Source of the DNA: Calliopsis andreniformis
Lineage: Eukaryota > Arthropoda > Insecta > Hymenoptera > Andrenidae
Length of the DNA: 64,000 bases
Assembly: GCF_051401765.1 (NCBI RefSeq)
Contig: NW_027480570.1
Coordinates: 682,001 to 746,000 of the forward strand
Direction: 5' to 3'
Shown: positions 53,462 through 64,000 of the stretch, piece after piece
Position numbering within the stretch: the first letter of the stretch is position 1
Layout: the number at the start of each line of letters is the position of its first letter
Position numbers and translations under genes: made by a program
Notes under the pieces: model-generated
The model's database searches: none
The model's input: the letters and a program-made list of their open reading frames with translations, nothing else
What the model was told of the DNA's origin: nothing

Positions 53462-56145
53462 TGATGGTTGAGGACTGAGGATTGAGGATTGAGAATTCAG
53501 GATTCAGGATCGAGGATTGAAGATTGAGGATTGGGTATTGAGGATTGAAGAATGAGGATTGAGGATTGAGGATTGAGGATTGAGGATTGAGGATTGAAGA
53601 TTGAGGATTGGGTATTGAGGATTGAAGAATGAGGATTGAGGGTTTAGGATTGAGGATTTAGGATTGAGTATTGAGCATTGAAGATTTAGGATTGGGTATT
53701 GAGGATTGAAGAATGAGGATTGAGGATTGAGGATTGAGGATAGAGGATTGAGGATTGAAGATTGAGGATTGGGTATTGAGGATTGAAGAATGAGGATTGA
53801 GGGTTGAGGATAGAGGATTGAGGATTGAGTATTGAGTATTGAAGGTTGAGGATTGTGGATTGAGGATTGAGAATTGAGGATTGAATATTGAAGATTGAGT
53901 ATTGATGCCTGAGGATTGAGGATTGAGGATTGAGTATTGAGAATTGAGGATTGATGGTTGAGTATTGAGGATTGAGGATTGAGTATTGAGTGTTGAAGAT
54001 TGAGGATTGATGATTGAAGATTGAGGATTGGGGATTGAGGATTGAGGAATGAGTATTGAAGATTGAGGATTGATGATTGAGGATTGAGGATTGAGGATTG
54101 AGCATTGAAGAGTGAGGATGGGGGATTGAGGATTGACGACTGAGGATTGAGTATTGAGGATTGAAGATTGAGTACTGATGATTGAAGATTGAGGATTGAG
54201 GATTGAGGGTTGAGGATTGAGGACGAGGACTGACGGTTGAGGAATGAGGTTTGAGGATTGAGGGTTGTGGATTGAGGACGAGGACTGAGGGTTGAATATT
54301 GATGTTTGATGCCTGAGGATTGAGGATTGAGGATTGAGAAGTGATGATTGAGGACTGTGGGTTGAGGACTGAGGTTTGATGACTGAGGACTGAGGATTGA
54401 GGATTGAGGATTGAGGATTGAGGATTGAGGATTGAAGATTGAGGATTGGGTATTGAGGATTGAAGAATGAGGATTTAGGATTGAGGATTGAGGATTGAGG
54501 ATTGAGGATTGAGGATTGAAGATTGAGGATTGAGTATTGAGGATTGAAGAATGAGGATTGAGGATTGAGGATTGAGGATAGAGGATTGAAGATTGAGTAT
54601 TGAGGATTGAAGATTGAGGGTTGAGGATTGAGTACTGAGGATTGAGTATTGAGGACTGAGGATTGAAGATTGAGAATTGAAGATTGAGTATTGAGGACTG
54701 AATATTGACGATTGAGGATTGAAGATTGAGGATTGAGGTTTGAGGATTGAGGATTGAGGATTCAGTGTTGGACAATGAGGATTGATGGTTGAAGATTGAG
54801 TATTGGGGATTGAGGATTGAGGAATGAGTATTGAAGATTGAGGATTGATGATTGAGGATTGAGGATTGAGGATTGAAGATTGAGGATTGGGTATTGAGGA
54901 TTGAAGAATTAGGATTGAGAGTTGAGGATTGAGAATAGAGGATTCAGGGTTGAAAATTGAGGATTGGGTATTGAGGATTGAAGAATGAGGATTGAGGATT
55001 GAAGATTGAGGATTGGGTATTGAGGATTGAAGAATGAGGATTGAGGATGAGGATTGAGGATTGAGGATTGAGGATTGAAGATTGAGGATTGGGTATTGAG
55101 GATTGAAGAATGAGGATTGAGGATTGAGGATTGAGGATTGAGGATTGAAGATTGAGTATTGAGGATTGAAGATTGAGGGTTTTGGAATGAGGACTGAGTA
55201 TTGAGGATTGAAGATTGAGTATTGAGGATTGAAGATTGAGGATTGAGTATTGAGGATTGAAGATTGAATATTGAGGACTGAGGATTGAGGGTTGTGGATT
55301 GAGAACGAGGACTGAGGGTTGAATATTGATGTTTGAGGTCTGAGGATTAAGGATTGAGGATTGAGAATTGAGGATTGAGGATTGAGGATTGAAGATTGAG
55401 GAATGGGTATTGAGGACTGAAGAATGAGGATTGAGGATTGAGGATTGAGGATTGAGGATTGCAGATTGAGTATTGAGGATTGAAGATTGAGGATTCAGGA
55501 TTGAGGATTGAGGATTGAGGATTGAGGATTGAGGATTGAGGATTGAAGGTTGGGTATTGAGGATTGAAAATTGAGGATTGAGGATTGAGGATTGAGGATT
55601 GAGGATTGAGCATTGAAGATTGAGGATTGGGGATTGAGGATTGAAGATTGAGTATTGATGATTGAATATTGAGGATTGATAATTGAGAATTGATGATTGA
55701 GGATTGAGGATTGAGTATTGAGGATTGAAGGTTGAGGATTGAGGATTGAGGATTGAGGATTGATGATTGAGGATTGAGGATTGAGGATTGAGGATTGAAG
55801 ATTGAGTATTGAGGATTGAAGATTGAGGATTAAGGATTGAGGATTGGGGATTGAGGATCTAGGATTGGAGATTGATTATTGGGTTTGAAGATTGAGGATT
55901 GAGGATTGAGGATTGCTAATTGAGAATTGAGGATGAGGACTGAGGGTTGAGGATTGAGGTTTGAGGAGCGAGGATTGAAGATAGAGGATTGAGGACTGAG
56001 GATTGAGGATTGAGGATTGAGGATTGAGGATTGAGGATTGAGGATTGAGGATTGAAGATTGAGTATTGAGGATTGAATATTGAGGATAGAGGTTTGAGGA
56101 TTGAGAATGAGGGCTGAGGGTTGAGGATTGAGGTTTGAGTATAGA

Positions 56146-56191
56146 ATCCTGAGAATTCAGGGTATTCTATTGAGCATTGGGAATATAGGAT
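56146..56191. repeat. Palindromic core 18 (TATAGAA subtype, two changes)
   Basis: Shares CAGGGTATTCT with cores 14 and 16. It also has GGAATAT in place of AGAATAT (G at 56180), which further weakens stem 2. It is the last core in the window. Confidence 0.85.
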
Positions 56192-56444
56192 TGATGGTTG
56201 AGGACTGAGGATTGAGGATTGAGAATTCAGGATTCAGGATCGAGGATTGAAGATTGAGGATTGGGTATTGAGGATTGAAGAATGAGGATTGAGGATTGAG
56301 GATTGAGGATTGAGGATTGAGGATTGAAGATTGAGGATTGGGTATTGAGGATTGAGGACTGAAGATTGAGTATTGAGGTTTGAAGATTGAGGATTGAGGA
56401 TTGAGGATTGAGGACTGAAGATTGAGTATTGAAGATTGAGGATT

Positions 56445-59400
56445 GAGGATTGAGGATTGAGGATTGAGGATTCAGTGTTGGACAATGAGGATTGACGGTT
56501 GAAGATTGAGGGTTGGGGATTGAGGATTGAGGAATGAGTATTGAAGATTGAGGATTGATGATTGAGGATTGAGCATTGAGGATTGAAGATTGAGGATTGG
56601 GTATTGAGGATTGAAGAATTAGGATTTAGAATTGAGGATTGGGGATAGAGGATTGAGGGTTGAAGATGAAAGGATTGGGTATTGAGGATTGAAGAATGAG
56701 GATTGAGGATTGAAGATTGAGGATTGGGTATTGAGGATTGAAGAATGAGGATTGAGGATTGAGGCTTGAGGATTGAGGACTGAGGATTGAAGGTTGAGGA
56801 TTGGGTATTGAGGATTGAAGAATGAGGATTGAGGATTGAGGATTGAGGGTTGAGGATTGAAGATTGAGTATTGAGGATTGAAGATTGAGGATTGAGGATT
56901 GCGGATTGAGTATTGAGGATTGAAGATTGAGTATTGAGGATTGAAGATTGAGGATTGAGTATTGAGGATTGAAGATTGAATATTGAGGACTGAGGATTGA
57001 GGGTTGTGGATTGAGGACGAGGACTGAGGGTTGAATATTGATGTTTGATGTCAGAGGATTAAGGATTGAGGATTGAGAATTGAGGATTGAAGATTGAGGA
57101 TTGAAGATTGAGGAACGGGTATTGAGGATTGAAGAATGAGGATTGAGGATTGAGGATTGAGGATTGAGGATTGCAGATTGAGTATTGAGGATTGAAGATT
57201 GAGGATTCAGGATTGAGGATTGAGGATTGAGCATTGAGGATTGAGGATTGTGGATTGAAGATTGGGTATTGAGGATTGAAGATTGAGGATTGGGGATTGA
57301 GGATTGAGGATTGAGGATTGAGCATTGAAGATTGAGGATTGGGGATTGAGGATTGACGTTTGAGGATTGAGTATTGAGGACTGAAGATTGAGGAATGGGT
57401 ATTGAGGATTGAAGAATGAGGATTGAGGATTGAGGATTGAGGATTGAGTATTGCAGATTGAGTATTGAGGATTGAAGATTGAGGGTTCAGGATTGAGGAT
57501 TGAGGATTGAAGATTGAGTATTGAGGATTGAAGATTGAGGATTGAGTATTGAGTGTTGAGGATTGAGGATTGAGGTTTGAAGATAGAGGATTGAGGATTG
57601 AGGATTGAGGATTGAGGATTAAGGATTGAAGATTGAATATTGATGATTGAATATTGAGGACTGAGGATTGAGGTTTGTGGATTGAGGACGAGGACTGAGG
57701 GTTGAATATTGATGTTTGAGGTCTGAGGATTAAGGATTGAGGATTGAGATTTGAGGATCGAGGATTGAGGATTGAAGATTGAGGATTGGGTATTGAGGAA
57801 TGAAGAATGAGGATTGGGGATTGAGGATTGACGATTGAGTATTGAGTATTGAGGATTGAAGATTGAGTACTGATGATTGAAGATTGAGGATTGAGGATTG
57901 AGGGTTGAGGATTGATGACTAGGACTGACGGTTGAGGATTGAGGTTTGAGGGTTGAGGATTGAGGATTGAGGGCTGAGGCTTGAGGATTGACGATTGAGC
58001 ATAGAGGATTGAAGATTCAGGACTGGCGATTGAGGATTGCTGATTGAGGATTAAGGACTGAGGATTGGGTTTGAGGATCTAGGATTGGAGATTGATTTTT
58101 GGGGATTGAAGATTGAGGATTGAGGACTGAGGATTGCTAATTGAGAATTGAGGATGAGGACTGAGGGTTGAGGATTGAGGTTTGAGGAACGAGGATTGAG
58201 GATTGAGGATTGAGAATTAAGTATTGAGGATTGAGGATTGAAGATTGAGGATTGGGTATTGAGGATTCAAGAATGAGGATTGAGGATTGACTTTTGAGGA
58301 TTGAAGATTGAGGATTGGGTGTTGAGGATTGAAGAATGAGGATTGAGGATTGACTTTTGAGGTTTGAGGATTGCAGATTGAGTATTGAGGATTGAAGATT
58401 GAGGATTGAGAATAGAGGATTGAAGATTGAGGACTGAGGATTGAGGATTGAGTATTGAGGATTGAAGATTGAGTATTGAGGACTGAAGATTGACGATTGA
58501 GGATTGAAGATTGAGGATTGAGGATTGAGGATTGAGGATTGAGCATTGAAGAGTGAGGATTGGGGATTGAGGATTGACGACTGAGGATTGAGTATTGAGG
58601 ATTGAAGGTTGGGTATTGATGATTGAAGATTGAGGATTGAGGATAGATGGTTGAGGATTGAGGACGAGGACTGACGGTTGAGGAATGAGGTTTGAGGATT
58701 GAAGGTTGTGGAATGAGGACGAGGACTGAGGGTTGAATATTGATGTTTGAGGCCTGAGGATTGAGGATTGAGGATTGAGAATTGATGATTGAGGACTGAG
58801 GGTTGAAGATTGAGGATTGGGTATTGAGGATTGAAGAATGACGATTGGGGATCGAGGATTGAGGATTGAGGATTGGGTATTGAGGATTGAAGAATTAGGA
58901 TTGAGAATTGAGGATTGAGGATAGAGGATTGAGGGTTGACGATTGAGGATTGGGTATTGAGAATTGAAGAATGAGGATTGAGGATTGAGGATTGAGGATT
59001 GAGGATTGAAGATTGAGTATTGAGGATTGAAGATTGTGGATTGAGGATTGAGGATTGAGGATTGAGGATTGAGTACTGAGGATTGACGATTGAGGATTGA
59101 GGATCGAAGATTGAGAATTGAAGATTGAGTATTGAGGACTGAAGATTGACGATTGAGGATTGAAGAATGAGGATTGAGGATTGAGGATTGAGGATTGAGC
59201 ATTGAAGAGTGAGGATTGACGACTGAGGATTGAGTATTGAGGATTGAAGATTGAGTATTGATGATTGAAGATTGAGCATTAAGGATTGAGGGTTGAGGAT
59301 TGAGGACGAGTACTGACGGTTGAGGAATGAGGTTTGAGGATTGAGGATTGAGGATTGAGGATCGAAGATTGAGAATTGAAGATTGAGTATTGAGGACTGA

Positions 59401-61464
59401 AGATTGACGATTGAGGATTGAAGATTGAGGATTGAGGATTGAGGATTGAGGATTGAGCATTGAAGAGTGAGGATTGGGGATTGAGGATTGACGACTGAGG
59501 ATTGAGTATTGAGGATTGAAGGTTGAGTATTGATGATTGAAGATTGAGGATTGAGGATTGAGGGTTGAGGATTGAGGACGAGGACTGACGGTTGAGGGAT
59601 GAGGTTTGAGGAATGAGGGTTGTGGATTGAGGACGAGGACTGAGGGTTGAATATTGATGTTTGATGCCTGAGGATTGAGGATTGAGGATTGAGAATTGAT
59701 GATTGAGGACTGTGGGTTGAAGATTGAGGATTGGGTATTGAGGATTGAAGAATGACGATTGGGGATTGAGGATTGAGGATTGAGGATTGAAGATTGAGTA
59801 TTGAGGATTGAAGATTGAGGATTGAGGATTGAGGATTGAGGATTGAGGATTGAAGATTGAGTATTGAGGATTGAAGATTGAGGATTGAGTATTGAGTGTT
59901 GAGGTTAGAGGATTGAGGTTTGAATATAGAGGATTGAGGATTGAGGATTGAGGATTGAGGATTGAGGATTGAGCATGAGGGATGAGGGTTGAGGATTGAG
60001 GTTTGATGACTGAGGACTGAGGATTGAGGATTGAGGATTGAGGATTGAGGATTGAGGATTGAAGATTGAGGATTGGGTATTGAGGATTGAAGAATGAGGA
60101 TTGAGGATTGAGGATTGAGGATTGAGGATTGAGGATTGAGGATTGAAGATTGAGGATTGAGTATTGAGGATTGAAGAATGAGGATTGAGGATTGAGGATT
60201 GAGGATAGAGGATTGAAGATTGAGTATTGAGGATTGAAGATTGAGGGTTGAGGGTTGAGTACTGAGGATTGAGTATTGAGGACTGAGGATTGAAGATTGA
60301 GAATTGAAGATTGAGTATTGAGGACTGAATATTGACGATTGAGGATTGAAGTTTGAGGATTGAGGTTTGAGGATTGAGGATTGAGGATTCAGTGTTGGAC
60401 AATGAGGATTGATGGTTGAAGATTGAGTATTGGGGATTGAGGATTGAGGAATGAGTATTGAAGATTGAGGATTGATGATTGAGGATTGAGGATTGAGGAT
60501 TGAAGATTGAGGATTGGGTATTGAGGATTGAAGAATTAGGATTGAGAGTTGAGGATTGAGAATAGAGGATTCAGGGTTGAAGATTGAGGATTGGGTATTG
60601 AGGATTGAAGAATGAGGATTGAGGATTGAAGATTGAGGATTGGGTATTGAGGATTGAAGAATGAGGATTGAGGATGAGGATTGAGGATTGAGGATTGAGG
60701 ATTGAAGATTGAGGATTGGGTATTGAGGATTGAAGAATGAGGATTGAGTATTGAGGATTGAAGATTGAATATTGAGGACTGAGGATTGAGGGTTGTGGAT
60801 TGAGAACGAGGACTGAGGGTTGAATACTGATGTTTGAGGTCTGAGGGTTAAGGATTGAGGATTGAGAATTGAGGATTGAGGATTGAGGATTGAAGATTGA
60901 GGAATGGGTATTGAGGACTGAAGAATGAGGATTGAGGATTGAGGATTGAGGATTGAGGTTTGCAGATTGAGTATTGAGGATTGAAGATTGAGGATTCAGG
61001 ATTGAGGATTGAGGATTCAGGATTGAGGATTGAGGATTGAGGATTGAAGGTTGGGTATTGAGGATTGAAAATTGAGGATTGAGGATTGAGGATTGAGGAT
61101 TGAGGATTGAGCAATGAAGATTGAGGATTGGGGATTGAGGATTGAAGATTGAGTATTGATGATTGAATATTGAGGATTGATAATTGAGAATTGATGATTG
61201 AGGATTGAGGATTGAGTATTGAGGATTGAAGGTTGAGGATTGAGGATTGAGGATTGAGGATTGATGATTGAGGATTGAGGATTGAGGATTGAGGATTGAA
61301 GATTGAGTATTGAGGATTGAAGATTGAGGATTAAGGATTGAGGATTGGGGATTGAGGATCTAGGATTGGAGATTGATTATTGGGTTTGAAGATTGAGGTT
61401 TGAAGATTGAGGATTGAGGATTGAGGATTGAGGACTGAGGGTTGAGGATTGAGGTTTGAGGAGC
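56445..61464. repeat. 5020-bp tandem duplication, copy A
   Basis: Tandem with the sequence from 61465 onward at 5020-bp spacing, checked with the marker 56473/61493, the 267-bp block 57059/62079 and GGATCTAGG 58075/63095. It contains no palindromic core, unlike most other blocks of this size. Base 57013 is G. Confidence 0.88.
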
Positions 61465-64000
61465 GAGGATTGAGGATTGAGGATTGAGGATTCAGTGTTG
61501 GACAATGAGGATTGACGGTTGAAGATTGAGGGTTGGGGATTGAGGATTGAGGAATGAGTATTGAAGATTGAGGATTGATGATTGAGGATTGAGCATTGAG
61601 GATTGAAGATTGAGGATTGGGTATTGAGGATTGAAGAATTAGGATTTAGAATTGAGGATTGGGGATAGAGGATTGAGGGTTGAAGATGAAAGGATTGGGT
61701 ATTGAGGATTGAAGAATGAGGATTGAGGATTGAAGATTGAGGATTGGGTATTGAGGATTGAAGAATGAGGATTGAGGATTGAGGCTTGAGGATTGAGGAC
61801 TGAGGATTGAAGGTTGAGGATTGGGTATTGAGGATTGAAGAATGAGGATTGAGGATTGAGGATTGAGGGTTGAGGATTGAAGATTGAGTATTGAGGATTG
61901 AAGATTGAGGATTGAGGATTGCGGATTGAGTATTGAGGATTGAAGATTGAGTATTGAGGATTGAAGATTGAGGATTGAGTATTGAGGATTGAAGATTGAA
62001 TATTGAGGACTGAGGATTGAGGGTTGTGGATTCAGGACGAGGACTGAGGGTTGAATATTGATGTTTGATGTCAGAGGATTAAGGATTGAGGATTGAGAAT
62101 TGAGGATTGAAGATTGAGGATTGAAGATTGAGGAACGGGTATTGAGGATTGAAGAATGAGGATTGAGGATTGAGGATTGAGGATTGAGGATTGCAGATTG
62201 AGTATTGAGGATTGAAGATTGAGGATTCAGGATTGAGGATTGAGGATTGAGCATTGAGGATTGAGGATTGTGGATTGAAGATTGGGTATTGAGGATTGAA
62301 GATTGAGGATTGGGGATTGAGGATTGAGGATTGAGGATTGAGCATTGAAGATTGAGGATTGGGGATTGAGGATTGACGTTTGAGGATTGAGTATTGAGGA
62401 CTGAAGATTGAGGAATGGGTATTGAGGATTGAAGAATGAGGATTGAGGATTGAGGATTGAGGATTGAGTATTGCAGATTGAGTATTGAGGATTGAAGATT
62501 GAGGGTTCAGGATTGAGGATTGAGGATTGAAGATTGAGTATTGAGGATTGAAGATTGAGGATTGAGTATTGAGTGTTGAGGATTGAGGATTGAGGTTTGA
62601 AGATAGAGGATTGAGGATTGAGGATTGAGGATTGAGGATTAAGGATTGAAGATTGAATATTGATGATTGAATATTGAGGACTGAGGATTGAGGTTTGTGG
62701 ATTGAGGACGAGGACTGAGGGTTGAATATTGATGTTTGAGGTCTGAGGATTAAGGATTGAGGATTGAGATTTGAGGATCGAGGATTGAGGATTGAAGATT
62801 GAGGATTGGGTATTGAGGAATGAAGAATGAGGATTGGGGATTGAGGATTGACGATTGAGTATTGAGTATTGAGGATTGAAGATTGAGTACTGATGATTGA
62901 AGATTGAGGATTGAGGATTGAGGGTTGAGGATTGATGACTAGGACTGACGGTTGAGGATTGAGGTTTGAGGGTTGAGGATTGAGGATTGAGGGCTGAGGC
63001 TTGAGGATTGACGATTGAGCATAGAGGATTGAAGATTCAGGACTGGCGATTGAGGATTGCTGATTGAGGATTAAGGACTGAGGATTGGGTTTGAGGATCT
63101 AGGATTGGAGATTGATTTTTGGGGATTGAAGATTGAGGATTGAGGACTGAGGATTGCTAATTGAGAATTGAGGATGAGGACTGAGGGTTGAGGATTGAGG
63201 TTTGAGGAACGAGGATTGAGGATTGAGGATTGAGAATTAAGTATTGAGGATTGAGGATTGAAGATTGAGGATTGGGTATTGAGGATTCAAGAATGAGGAT
63301 TGAGGATTGACTTTTGAGGATTGAAGATTGAGGATTGGGTGTTGAGGATTGAAGAATGAGGATTGAGGATTGACTTTTGAGGTTTGAGGATTGCAGATTG
63401 AGTATTGAGGATTGAAGATTGAGGATTGAGAATAGAGGATTGAAGATTGAGGACTGAGGATTGAGGATTGAGTATTGAGGATTGAAGATTGAGTATTGAG
63501 GACTGAAGATTGACGATTGAGGATTGAAGATTGAGGATTGAGGATTGAGGATTGAGGATTGAGCATTGAAGAGTGAGGATTGGGGATTGAGGATTGACGA
63601 CTGAGGATTGAGTATTGAGGATTGAAGGTTGGGTATTGATGATTGAAGATTGAGGATTGAGGATAGATGGTTGAGGATTGAGGACGAGGACTGACGGTTG
63701 AGGAATGAGGTTTGAGGATTGAAGGTTGTGGAATGAGGACGAGGACTGAGGGTTGAATATTGATGTTTGAGGCCTGAGGATTGAGGATTGAGGATTGAGA
63801 ATTGATGATTGAGGACTGAGGGTTGAAGATTGAGGATTGGGTATTGAGGATTGAAGAATGACGATTGGGGATCGAGGATTGAGGATTGAGGATTGGGTAT
63901 TGAGGATTGAAGAATTAGGATTGAGAATTGAGGATTGAGGATAGAGGATTGAGGGTTGACGATTGAGGATTGGGTATTGAGAATTGAAGAATGAGGATTG
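61465..64000. repeat. 5020-bp tandem duplication, copy B (partial, runs off window)
   Basis: Matches 56445-58980 to the last base of the window, so the unit continues beyond it. One difference was seen: base 62033 is C where copy A has G (57013). Left of the boundary, copy B is preceded by GAGCGAGG, which is absent before copy A. Confidence 0.88.

Larger units (their letters stand above)
52441..56444. repeat. Mosaic satellite block 6, relative of the 5114-bp unit
   Basis: Resembles 38.75-42.6 kb. The spacing is 13684 bp at the left (to about 53.7 kb, core 39732/53416), 13769 bp around the 267-bp block (41578/55347) and 13851 bp near 56.2 kb (42295/56146). The changing offset shows several insertions or deletions since divergence. 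Unlike the 5114-bp unit, it keeps the GGATCTAGG segment at 55855. No gene is present. Confidence 0.75.
1..64000. repeat. Heptanucleotide satellite array (GAGGATT)n with higher-order structure
   Basis: Nearly every base fits a tandem heptamer, GAGGATT on + and AATCCTC on -. Common variants are GAAGATT, GAGTATT, GAGGACT, GAGAATT, GATGATT, GACGATT, GGGTATT, GAGCATT and GAAGAAT. The heptamer phase is kept over long stretches, with occasional 6-bp units such as GAGGAC or GAGGAT before GAGG. The + strand is strongly enriched in G over C throughout. Both window ends lie inside the array, so its true size is larger. No unique sequence, gene, tRNA, rRNA or transposon end was seen. Gene-free tandem arrays with kilobase-scale higher-order units are typical of eukaryotic heterochromatin; that placement is inference. 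Confidence 0.97.

Noticed and set aside
1..64000. CRISPR array
   Set aside because: The repeats are contiguous with no unique spacers of constant length, and the longer modules are duplicates of each other rather than repeat-spacer units.
1..64000. Cyanobacterial-type short heptanucleotide repeats (STRR) as the origin
   Set aside because: Those known repeats are short intergenic runs between genes. Here 64 kb contains no gene and has multi-kilobase higher-order units, which fits eukaryotic satellite DNA better. A prokaryotic source cannot be formally excluded from this window alone.
1..64000. tRNA, rRNA or other structured RNA genes
   Set aside because: No conserved tRNA arms, rRNA segments or other recognisable RNA motifs were seen on either strand.

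Overview
The whole 64 kb window is one uninterrupted satellite array. I found no protein-coding gene, RNA gene, mobile element or CRISPR array. The basic unit on the + strand is the heptamer GAGGATT (AATCCTC on the - strand), repeated roughly nine thousand times with point variants and a few 6-bp units that shift the phase. The + strand is rich in G and almost lacks C, and CpG is rare. An array this size with multi-kilobase higher-order repeats and no genes points to eukaryotic heterochromatin (centromeric, pericentromeric or subtelomeric). The sequence does not identify the species. Short heptanucleotide repeats occur in some bacteria, but I know of no bacterial array on this scale.

Organisation is hierarchical. 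Level 1 is the heptamer. Level 2 is made of recurring submodules of a few dozen to a few hundred bases: a six-heptamer motif containing GGGTATT and GAAGAAT, a GACGAGGACTGAGGG module, a 267-bp block seen about 19 times, a GGATCTAGG marker, a CAGTGTTGGACAATG marker (22 copies) and a 46-bp palindromic core (18 copies). Level 3 is large direct duplications whose copies are almost identical.

Layout: 1-5.5 kb, mosaic block related to 19.8-22.1 kb and 41.6-43.5 kb; 5.56-8.85 kb, direct repeat at 1710-bp spacing; 8.04-14.39 kb, direct repeat at 3416-bp spacing with an inner 559-bp tandem duplication; 14.4-17.5 kb, mosaic; 17.49-31.05 kb, nested duplication (5080 bp, then 3409 bp inside its second copy); 31.05-38.99 kb, mosaic of earlier modules; 38.99-49.21 kb, 5114-bp tandem duplication; 49.2-52.4 kb, mosaic with 1055-bp and 1521-bp spacings; 52.4-56.4 kb, diverged relative of the 5114-bp unit; 56.45-64.0 kb, 5020-bp tandem duplication that runs off the end of the window.

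The long open frames, up to 1019 codons, are all on the - strand and follow from the arithmetic of the repeat. Seven is not a multiple of three, so AATCCTC reads as the same heptapeptide (NPQSSIL) in all three - frames, while every + frame meets TGA every 21 bases. I therefore annotate no CDS. The most interesting non-repeat-like signal is the 46-bp core, which has two overlapping inverted repeats next to a TATAAAA/TATAGAA stretch and is the main departure from heptamer sequence.
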